Source: an uncultured Ruminococcus sp. (lineage in GTDB: Bacteria; Bacillota; Clostridia; Oscillospirales; CAG-272). Taken from it: DNA of 5,467 nt. Numbering within the stretch: position 1 is the stretch's first letter; each line of letters starts with the position of its first letter. Positions 1 to 5,467 of this stretch are shown here, piece after piece. The stretch is taken from contig CAJKRH010000072.1 in the NCBI GenBank assembly GCA_905202255.1, positions 1-5,467 of the forward strand, read 5' to 3'. The notes beneath the pieces are model-generated. The model searched no databases. It was given only the letters and a program-made list of their open reading frames with translations, and was not told where the DNA came from. Both the position numbers and the translations under genes were made by a program.

Positions 1-22
1 CAGAGGTGGCTTCGCCACCCTG
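1..22. repeat. GC-rich hairpin at the left edge
   Basis: GGTGGC at 5-10 pairs with GCCACC at 14-19 around a TTC loop. CAG at 1-3 also pairs with CTG at 20-22 if A4 is bulged. No T-run follows on either strand, so a simple rho-independent terminator is not supported. It may be the end of an intergenic palindromic element or of the upstream transcription unit, which lies outside the window. Bases 23-165 are AT-rich and show no gene or RNA that I recognise. Confidence 0.5.
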
Positions 23-165
23 AACCCTCCTCTTGGTCACACAAAAGTACGATAATGGAGAAAGTTACTTAAAATAAAAAACAAATCCTCCTCTATCGCC
101 TGACAGCGGAAAATTTTATGCCATAATAGACAAAATATCATTCAAAAAATCTGCTAATAGTAATA

Positions 166-194
166 TTGACATCGTAAAATAATAATGATAAAAT
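166..194 (+). promoter_or_regulatory. Sigma-A-type promoter with extended -10
   Basis: A perfect -35 box TTGACA lies at 166-171. After a 17-base spacer comes TAAAAT at 189-194, which matches the TATAAT consensus at five of six positions. TG at 186-187 gives the TGn extended -10 motif. Transcription would start near 200-202, giving a leader of about 42 bases before the first ATG at 244. The region is AT-rich. It is the only convincing promoter seen in the window, and the gene spacing downstream suggests that it drives all four genes. A weak 5-bp hairpin (210-214 with 220-224) lies in the leader, but no riboswitch or operator is recognisable. Confidence 0.75.
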
Positions 195-243
195 TATATC
201 ATGAAAAAGTCTGCTGTGTGCAGATACATTTCGGAGGAAAAAT

Positions 244-2184
244 ATGAAAAAAACAATACGAATATTCGCCTTTATACTGGCGATTTCCATGTGCATGGGC
301 ATAGTCGCCTGCGGAAATAAACCGGAAGAGACAACCGGCACCTCTTCCGCATCGGCTACAACCTCGGAAAGTGGTGAAACCACAGGCATCACAAGCGGCA
401 CCAATGGTACAACAGCCACAACCGATGCGACAAGCAGCGGCACGGTAGATCCTCCGGCTCCCACTCCGATATATAACAAGCTCCTTGCCGAAAAGCACGG
501 CGAATATCTGACAGTCAAATACAATCCCGCCTACTGCGAGCTTTCCGTTTCCACGAAAGAAGGCATCGGCGACTCGTATAAAGCGACAGTCACCGTCAAA
601 ATGAAGGACGGATATAAATTCAAAGGCTTCTCATTCGACAGCGGCATTGCCAACGGTAAAGAAGTCGCTTCCATGAAAACCGAATACACCTTTGATGTCG
701 AAAAAGAATGCACGCTTTTTGTCAACTGTGCAATGACATATGCTTATCATCTGAATGGCGGTGCTCATGTCAGCGGCAAGGATACCGTTGAATATGATGC
801 CGATGTAACCTACTACAAGAACCCTAATTCGCTCCCCGAGCGCGGCTATTTCAAGCGCGACGGATATGTTCTTGTTGAATACAACACCAAAGCGGACGGC
901 ACGGGCGAGGGCACAAGCCTCGGTTCGAGACCGTATGTCGGCGACAGAGCGAAAATCGACCTCTACTGCATATGGGCAAAAGAAGCTCCCGCATCCGATT
1001 TCGAATACGAAAAATCGGGAAGCGAAATCAAAATAACAGGCTATAAGGGAAGTGAAGAGGGCACTCTCGCCGTTCCCGCAAAGATAGACGGACTTGCCGT
1101 CATATCCATCGGCAAGCGCGCGCTCGCCGGCACAAAGGCAGAGACAATAGTTCTCCCCGCAAGCGTAATGGAACTCTGCGAAGAGGCTTTTGCCGATTCC
1201 GAAATGTCCACCCTCGTGATAACAGACGCGATAGTAAAATTCACAGGCGAAACAACCGGCGGCTGGGGAATGAGCGCCGCAAATACGGTAATCGACGGCT
1301 GCGAAAACCTCGCAAATCTGCGTATCAATGCCGTTCTCTACCCGCTCTATGTGACATATATCGAATCCAACATGAAATATGACTATATGCTCTGGGCGAA
1401 AGACAGAAAAAAGATAGTCTATGTGGCAGGCTCGAGCGGTCAGTTCGGCTTTGTCGCGGAGGATATGGAAAAGGCACTCGGCGATGAATATGTCGTAGTC
1501 AACTACGGTACAAACGCCAATATCAGCGGTGCTTTCTGGATGGAATATCTCTCGAAGCTCATGGGAAAGGACGATATCCTTCTATGGGCACCCGAGGACG
1601 GACAGTATCTTTTCGGAAATAACCGCCTCAACAACAGACTCTGGCGCTCCATTGAATGTAATTATGATATTTTCAGATATGTCGATATCAGAAATTATAC
1701 CAATGTTTTCGGCTCGTTTGAGAGCCAGCAGAAGGATAAGGCAATAAACAGCACCATTCGCGAATATGACCGCTTCAATGATGCGATAAACAACAACGGC
1801 GACCTTTTCAATAAAAGAGATGCGGGTCCCGTAAAGGGCGGCTTTACCTTCAACCAGTTCCCGAGCGAGGAATGCATTGCCTTTATGAATACGCAATTTG
1901 ACAAAATGGCGGAAAACGGCGTGAAGGTTTATATCTCGTTTGCACCCATGTCAAAAAGCGTGCTCTACGATATAGCTAAAAAGACGCAGGCTGATCTTGA
2001 TGAATACTCCGGCAATGTCGCAAAGAATTATCACGGGACAGTAATCTCCGATATAGCCGACCATGCCATAGACAGCGGGTATTTTGCCGATTCCGAATGG
2101 CATATGACAGATGCCGGCGCACATCTGAGAACGGAAATTCTCATCCGTGAGCTGAAGGCTCAGCTTGAAAAAGAAGCAAAATAA
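244..2184 (+). CDS. Surface lipoprotein with InlB-like repeats, BspA-type LRR and C-terminal SGNH (DltD/AlgX-like) domain
   Basis: This is a 646-residue predicted lipoprotein, probably an extracytoplasmic acyl-transfer or esterase partner of the MBOAT encoded downstream. The ATG follows GGAGG (233-237) by six bases. The N-terminus has KK, a hydrophobic core and a lipobox I-V-A-C with the lipidated Cys at 23. Residues 31-67 are a Ser/Thr/Gly spacer. Residues about 76-162 resemble the divergent InlB repeat fold (GYKFKGF, then an ECTLFVNC strand). Residues about 166-246 are a typical InlB B-repeat (YHLNGG, GYVLVEYNTKADGTG, then LYCIW). Residues about 252-330 resemble one to two BspA-type LRR_5 units (ISIGKRALAG, VLPASV). 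Residues about 375-640 form an SGNH-like domain: GSS with candidate nucleophile S398, N420, APE at 449-451, FAPM at 566-569, and D616/H620 before M-T-D-A-G. The domain is clearly related to the SGNH part of the protein at 3909-5339. The module order is visible. The acyltransferase role is inferred from family and context, and the substrate is unknown. Confidence 0.9.
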   Translation: MKKTIRIFAFILAISMCMGIVACGNKPEETTGTSSASATTSESGETTGITSGTNGTTATTDATSSGTVDPPAPTPIYNKLLAEKHGEYLTVKYNPAYCELSVSTKEGIGDSYKATVTVKMKDGYKFKGFSFDSGIANGKEVASMKTEYTFDVEKECTLFVNCAMTYAYHLNGGAHVSGKDTVEYDADVTYYKNPNSLPERGYFKRDGYVLVEYNTKADGTGEGTSLGSRPYVGDRAKIDLYCIWAKEAPASDFEYEKSGSEIKITGYKGSEEGTLAVPAKIDGLAVISIGKRALAGTKAETIVLPASVMELCEEAFADSEMSTLVITDAIVKFTGETTGGWGMSAANTVIDGCENLANLRINAVLYPLYVTYIESNMKYDYMLWAKDRKKIVYVAGSSGQFGFVAEDMEKALGDEYVVVNYGTNANISGAFWMEYLSKLMGKDDILLWAPEDGQYLFGNNRLNNRLWRSIECNYDIFRYVDIRNYTNVFGSFESQQKDKAINSTIREYDRFNDAINNNGDLFNKRDAGPVKGGFTFNQFPSEECIAFMNTQFDKMAENGVKVYISFAPMSKSVLYDIAKKTQADLDEYSGNVAKNYHGTVISDIADHAIDSGYFADSEWHMTDAGAHLRTEILIRELKAQLEKEAK

Positions 2185-2196
2185 GAGGTACAATAT

Positions 2197-2451
2197 ATGT
2201 TTCCGGATAGACTCACATTATTTTCTCATCCGGCGATACTGATTATGCTCGCCGTGATGACAGCGATGTTTATACTCGAGTTTGTTTTCAGGAAAAGCTT
2301 TTTCATCATAGTAAACGCCGCTTTTGCGGCGTTTACCGTAATACTGGGACTTTATCTTGAAATCTCACTCTCCGAGGTGCTGATACTCGTGCTTATCGCA
2401 CTTATTCTGCGCCTTATTCTGACACTGCGGAGGGCAAAGCATGACATTTAA
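2197..2451 (+). CDS. Small hydrophobic protein with about three membrane spans, function unknown
   Basis: I do not recognise this 84-residue protein. It starts 12 bases after the stop of the lipoprotein gene, with AAGAGG (2183-2188) overlapping that stop as a plausible ribosome binding site, and its last 11 bases overlap the start of the MBOAT gene. Hydrophobic stretches lie at about residues 12-30, 35-52 and 58-77. R32 and K33 separate the first two, and the C-terminus carries R78, R79 and K81. The positive-inside rule therefore suggests that the C-terminus and the first loop are on opposite or ambiguous sides, so the topology is not certain. No catalytic motif or Cys is visible. The tight packing argues that it is translated and works with the MBOAT, perhaps as an accessory membrane subunit. 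DltX, a short membrane peptide of dlt operons, is a functional analogy only: it is smaller and usually has one span. Confidence 0.8.
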   Translation: MFPDRLTLFSHPAILIMLAVMTAMFILEFVFRKSFFIIVNAAFAAFTVILGLYLEISLSEVLILVLIALILRLILTLRRAKHDI

Positions 2452-3895
2452 TTCATTTGAATTTCTTATATTTTTCCCGATATTTCTGCTCTGCTATTTC
2501 CTGCTCCCGAAGAAGCTGAAAATGCCCGCCATGCTTGCCATGAGCTACTGGTTCTATGCCGCATGGAATTTTCACCTGCTTGCGCTGATAATTTTTACCA
2601 CGGCGGTCTCGTATTTCTGCGCACTGGCAATGGAAAAAACGGGCAAAAAGTCATTGCGCAGGCTATACATAACGCTGACCCTTATCGTCTGTCTCGGCAC
2701 GCTTTTCTTCTTTAAATATTATAATTTCATGGCAGGCACCGTTTCGGGCATTATGAGCGCGATAAACGGCAAATCATATGATTTCTCGCTGAATCTGATA
2801 CTTCCCGTCGGAATTTCGTTTTACACCTTCCAGACACTCTCATATGCGATAGATGTATATCGCGGCGATATAAAAGCGGAGCGTAATTTCTTCTGGTATG
2901 CGCTTTTCGTCAGCTTTTTCCCGCAGCTTGTGGCAGGTCCTATCGAGCGGCCGGAAAACCTCTTGCCTCAGCTGAAAAATTTCAACAGATTAAATGCCGA
3001 AAATGCCTTTCTCGGTATGCAGAAAATGGCTGTCGGCTTCTTCAAGAAGATAGCTGTCGCCGATATTCTGGCGGGTTATGTCAACTCGGTTTATAACGAT
3101 ATCGGAAAAGCCACGGCGATAGGCATAATCATAGCGACGGTGCTTTTCGCTGTTCAGATATACTGTGATTTCTCGGGATATACCGATATCGCCATAGGCT
3201 GTGCGCGGATAATGGGTATCCGCCTCATGCAGAATTTCGATCGCCCGTATTCGGCGCGCTCGATAAAGGAATTCTGGGACAGATGGCATATCAGCCTGTC
3301 TACATGGTTCCGCGATTATCTCTACATACCGCTGGGCGGCAACAGATGCTCACGCGCAAGGTATTATCTGAATCTTTTCATCGTATTTCTCGTGAGCGGC
3401 TTATGGCACGGTGCAAACTGGACCTTTGTAATCTGGGGTGCGCTCCACGGATTTTTCCGCATATTCGGCTCGGCTACAAAAAAGTGGCGCATGGCGCTTT
3501 ATACGAAAATGGGCATAAAGAATGATTCGCGCATTTTCGCCGCCATGCAGAGGTTTACCACATTCTTTTTTGTCTGCCTTGCGTGGATTTTCTTCCGTGC
3601 AAACAGCATTGCCGATGTCGGCTTGGCATTCGGCAAGCTCTTCTCCCCCTCGGCATATTCCTTTGCCGATACCGTTTCCGGCATGGGGCTTACCGCGGCA
3701 GGCGCGCTCTATTGCGCCCTTGCGATAGCTGTGCTTATTCTCATGGACAGAGTGATGAGCATGCCGGTTCTCGAAAGCGATGGCGGCACGGCGAAGAAAA
3801 CAACCGTGCTTTATACCGTCTGGGCAGTTATCGCCGCATGGGTGCTGATACTTTCCGTCGGCGGTGCCAGCACATTCATTTATTTCCAGTTCTGA
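2441..3895 (+). CDS. MBOAT-family membrane O-acyltransferase (AlgI/DltB/PatA type)
   Basis: This 484-residue polytopic membrane protein has the usual length for the AlgI branch of the MBOAT family. Members move an acyl group from a cytoplasmic donor across the membrane for transfer to an extracellular polymer. Landmark motifs are all present: S-F-Y-T-F-Q at 126-131, P-Q-L-V-A-G-P-I-E-R at 161-170, F-D-R-P-Y at 266-270, and E-F-W-D-R-W-H-I-S-L-S (277-287, with H283). These are followed by R-D-Y-L-Y-I-P-L-G-G-N (291-301) and L-W-H-G-A-N-W (321-327), where H323 is the expected catalytic His. H336 lies in A-L-H-G. About eleven hydrophobic segments are visible. The ATG is preceded by GGAGG (2429-2433) at good spacing and overlaps the end of the small upstream gene. 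The gene looks intact. The absence of dltA and dltC here favours O-acetylation or another acyl group over D-alanine, but the sequence alone does not settle the substrate. Confidence 0.96.
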   Translation: MTFNSFEFLIFFPIFLLCYFLLPKKLKMPAMLAMSYWFYAAWNFHLLALIIFTTAVSYFCALAMEKTGKKSLRRLYITLTLIVCLGTLFFFKYYNFMAGTVSGIMSAINGKSYDFSLNLILPVGISFYTFQTLSYAIDVYRGDIKAERNFFWYALFVSFFPQLVAGPIERPENLLPQLKNFNRLNAENAFLGMQKMAVGFFKKIAVADILAGYVNSVYNDIGKATAIGIIIATVLFAVQIYCDFSGYTDIAIGCARIMGIRLMQNFDRPYSARSIKEFWDRWHISLSTWFRDYLYIPLGGNRCSRARYYLNLFIVFLVSGLWHGANWTFVIWGALHGFFRIFGSATKKWRMALYTKMGIKNDSRIFAAMQRFTTFFFVCLAWIFFRANSIADVGLAFGKLFSPSAYSFADTVSGMGLTAAGALYCALAIAVLILMDRVMSMPVLESDGGTAKKTTVLYTVWAVIAAWVLILSVGGASTFIYFQF

Positions 3896-3908
3896 GGGGG
3901 TGCGATAT

Positions 3909-5339
3909 ATGAAAAAATCAGTTATCAGATTCATCTGCATATTGCTCCTGCTTCTGCTTCCGCTCTCATGCGCCGCTTCCGTCGGCTTTCTGATAAAACC
4001 GCAGTTTTCAAAGCTTTTCACAGCGGAGCTGTATGATAAGGTGGAAAGACTGGACAGCATAAAGGAGCCGAAAATCGTCATCGTCAGCGGCAGCAGTGCC
4101 GCCTTCGGACTGGACAGCAAGCTGCTTGAAGAAACACTCGGCATGCCTGTGGTCAATTTCGGGCTTTATGCCTCGATCGGCACAAAGGCGATGATGGATC
4201 TTTCACGCAAATCAATACGAAAAGGTGATATCATAGTTCTCGCGCCCGAGATGGACAGTCAGCTTCTCTCGCTCTATTTCGGCGCGGATTCGCTCTGGCA
4301 GGCGTGTGACGGGCATTTCGGATTGCTCACGCGGCTCTCGCGCGACGATGCGCCCGCCATGCTCGGTGCATACTGGAAATTTGCCGCGTCGAAATTCCGC
4401 TACAGCAGAGGCACACCGCTCGAACCGACGGGTGTATATGCAAAGAGTGCCTTCAACGAATACGGCGATATCGATTATCCCGACCGGAAATACAATGTCA
4501 TGGCGCAGGGCTATGACCCCGCACATATCATAGATTTCTCGCCGGATATCGTTTCGCAGGATTTCATCGATTATGTAAACGAATATATCGAATATGCGAA
4601 AAAGCGCGGTGCGACAGTGTATTTCGGTTTCGCCCCGATGAACATGAGTGCGCTCCGCGAGGGCACGGAGATAGAGGATATCGAGGCTTTTGAAGCTTTT
4701 CTCGCGGAAAAGCTCAAAGCACCGCTACTCGGCAGTGCAAACGGATATATATATAATGAAGCATATTTTTACGACAGCAACTTTCATATGAACGAAGCGG
4801 GCGTTATTCTGCATACACGCAGGCTCGCGCTCGACCTTGCCGATGTGCTTGGCGGCATCAAGGTTGATATTGCAAAGCCGGATAAACCGATAAAGCCCGA
4901 TAAGCCTGACGACCCCGTGAAATATGACGAAAACGAAAAATATTTCGTTTTTGAAGAGAGAGCAGGCAGTACATATATAACAGGCGTGAGCGACGAGGGT
5001 AAAAAGCTTAGCTCTCTGCGAACACCGACCGCATATAACGGCAAGCGCGGCATAATTATCGGTGCCGGTGCCTTTGCGGATTGCGGCGAGCTCACAGAGC
5101 TTTTTGTCACGGATAATGTTTCGTATATTTCAGACGGTGCCTTTGTCGGCGCAGGAAAGCTCATGAAAATTCACATTCTCGCGGAAAATCCCGACTCCAC
5201 AACGGTAAACGGAATGGGAAGCGAGCTCACGGCAGGACTTCCCGCAGGCGCACGGTTCTATGTTCCGAGCGCATCTCTGGGAAGCTATGTCGGAAACTAC
5301 TTCTGGAGCACCTTTGCAGACAGGATAGTGGGAGAATAA
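3909..5339 (+). CDS. Membrane-anchored SGNH (DltD/AlgX-like) protein with C-terminal BspA-type LRR domain
   Basis: This 476-residue protein is probably the extracytoplasmic partner of the MBOAT just upstream. An in-frame GTG at 3864 lies inside the MBOAT gene and lacks a ribosome binding site. The ATG at 3909 follows GAGGGGGTG (3894-3902) and gives a proper N-terminus: basic MKKSVIRF, then a Leu-rich span to about residue 28, likely an uncleaved anchor. C21 follows P-L-S, a poor lipobox. Residues about 53-315 are the SGNH-like domain: GSS with candidate nucleophile S63, N83-F-G, A-P-E at 112-114, F-A-P-M at 241-244, and D289/H293 before M-N-E-A-G. A Pro/Lys/Asp linker (323-336) leads to a BspA-type LRR_5 region (about 344-476). 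That region contains I-G-A-G-A-F-A-D, I-S-D-G-A-F-V-G and a closing R-F-Y-V-P-S-A-S segment typical of the end of such domains. The start lies 13 bases after the MBOAT stop, indicating co-transcription. A role as acyl transferase or esterase is inferred from family and context. Confidence 0.92.
   Translation: MKKSVIRFICILLLLLLPLSCAASVGFLIKPQFSKLFTAELYDKVERLDSIKEPKIVIVSGSSAAFGLDSKLLEETLGMPVVNFGLYASIGTKAMMDLSRKSIRKGDIIVLAPEMDSQLLSLYFGADSLWQACDGHFGLLTRLSRDDAPAMLGAYWKFAASKFRYSRGTPLEPTGVYAKSAFNEYGDIDYPDRKYNVMAQGYDPAHIIDFSPDIVSQDFIDYVNEYIEYAKKRGATVYFGFAPMNMSALREGTEIEDIEAFEAFLAEKLKAPLLGSANGYIYNEAYFYDSNFHMNEAGVILHTRRLALDLADVLGGIKVDIAKPDKPIKPDKPDDPVKYDENEKYFVFEERAGSTYITGVSDEGKKLSSLRTPTAYNGKRGIIIGAGAFADCGELTELFVTDNVSYISDGAFVGAGKLMKIHILAENPDSTTVNGMGSELTAGLPAGARFYVPSASLGSYVGNYFWSTFADRIVGE
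4875..4916 (+). repeat. Pro/Lys/Asp linker repeat within the second SGNH gene
   Basis: The codons at 4875-4916 encode residues 323-336, made of repeated K-P-D and K-P-I/K-P-D units. The segment separates the SGNH-like domain from the LRR region. It is probably an extended, charged hinge, and its short repeats could vary in number between strains. Confidence 0.8.
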
Positions 5340-5356
5340 AACAGGTGTTATAGCGT

Positions 5357-5395
5357 AAGTCGGCAACCGATGGTTGCCGACTTGCTTTGTTTTTT
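5357..5395 (+). terminator. Rho-independent terminator of the four-gene unit
   Basis: AAGTCGGCAACC (5357-5368) pairs perfectly with GGTTGCCGACTT (5372-5383) around a GAT loop. The stem can extend outward by a T-G wobble and a G-C pair. It is followed by a T-rich tract with six T at 5390-5395. It lies 18 bases after the stop codon of the last gene and closes the operon on the + strand. The A content on its left side is low, so bidirectional use is not supported. Confidence 0.95.
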
Positions 5396-5418
5396 GCAGG
5401 AGATAGGTGGGTGACCCC

Positions 5419-5458
5419 TGTCTCGGCGACGCCGACACACATGCTTCGCATATGTGTC
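5419..5458. repeat. Two overlapping inverted repeats downstream of the terminator
   Basis: The first, 5419-5439, is centred on A5429: nine of ten pairs match, with C5422 facing C5436. The second, 5434-5458, has arms 5434-5443 and 5449-5458 with one mismatch (C5440 facing A5452) and a CTTCG loop. They share 5434-5439, so both stems cannot form at once. A shorter GGGT-G-ACCC palindrome lies just before them at 5409-5417. No coding potential or T-run is seen. This may be an intergenic palindromic repeat that continues past the window edge. Confidence 0.55.
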
Positions 5459-5467
5459 AATTCCCCT

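Noticed and set aside
210..224. Leader hairpin TCTGC/GCAGA as a riboswitch or attenuator
   Set aside because: It has only five base pairs in a leader of about 42 bases, with no T-run or known aptamer motif.
138..524. A 128-codon minus-strand open frame covering the promoter and the lipoprotein N-terminus
   Set aside because: It is the reverse reading of the Ser/Thr/Gly linker and has no start context or family resemblance.
3864..3908. GTG at 3864 as the start of the last gene
   Set aside because: It lies inside the MBOAT gene without a ribosome binding site, and it would put 15 polar residues before the signal anchor. ATG at 3909 has a strong site and a normal N-terminus.
3909..3980. Lipobox at C21 of the second SGNH protein
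   Set aside because: The residues before Cys are P-L-S, with Pro at the -3 position, which is a poor match. An uncleaved N-terminal anchor fits better, though lipidation is not excluded.
3401..4156. A 251-codon open frame on the minus strand
   Set aside because: It runs antisense across the end of the MBOAT gene and the start of the next gene. Its translation has no recognisable motif and low-complexity composition, and the + strand proteins are clearly real.
2441..5339. Assignment as a dlt (D-alanylation) operon
   Set aside because: The MBOAT and GSS-type SGNH proteins resemble DltB and DltD, but no dltA or dltC lies in the window, and the LRR and InlB fusions are not features of DltD.

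Overview
The window is a single-strand, four-gene cassette on the + strand that looks like a cell-surface glycan acylation (probably O-acetylation) locus. The best guess for the source is a Gram-positive anaerobe of the class Clostridia, perhaps from the gut. The grounds are strong GGAGG-type ribosome binding sites, a sigma-A-like promoter in AT-rich DNA, a lipoprotein signal with a Ser/Thr/Gly spacer, and InlB B-repeat and BspA-type LRR modules, which are common in surface proteins of these bacteria. No taxonomic marker gene is present, so this is inference.

Layout. Bases 1-22 form a GC-rich hairpin, followed by about 140 bases of AT-rich DNA in which I see nothing else. A good promoter (166-194, TTGACA / 17 bp / TGnTAAAAT) precedes gene 1 (244-2184). 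Gene 1 encodes a large lipoprotein with a Ser/Thr/Gly linker, InlB-like repeats, a BspA-type LRR segment and a C-terminal SGNH/DltD-AlgX-like domain. Gene 2 (2197-2451) encodes an unrecognised 84-residue protein with about three membrane spans. Gene 3 (2441-3895) overlaps it by 11 bases and encodes an AlgI/DltB-type MBOAT acyltransferase. Gene 4 (3909-5339) encodes a second SGNH-domain protein, N-terminally membrane-anchored, with a Pro/Lys/Asp linker and a C-terminal BspA-type LRR segment. A near-perfect rho-independent terminator (5357-5395) closes the unit. The last 60 or so bases hold overlapping inverted repeats.

How the genes may work together. In known MBOAT/SGNH systems (alginate AlgI-AlgJ-AlgX, peptidoglycan PatA-PatB, teichoic acid DltB-DltD) the MBOAT passes an acyl group across the membrane and an SGNH protein places it on the extracytoplasmic polymer. 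This locus has one MBOAT and two related SGNH proteins. Their SGNH and LRR modules are in opposite order, so one catalytic domain should sit next to the membrane (gene 4) and the other far out on a stalk (gene 1). A relay from MBOAT to the membrane-proximal enzyme and then to the distal enzyme, or two separate acceptors, is a reasonable hypothesis. The acyl group and the acceptor polymer cannot be told from this sequence. No dltA or dltC is present, so D-alanylation is not supported.
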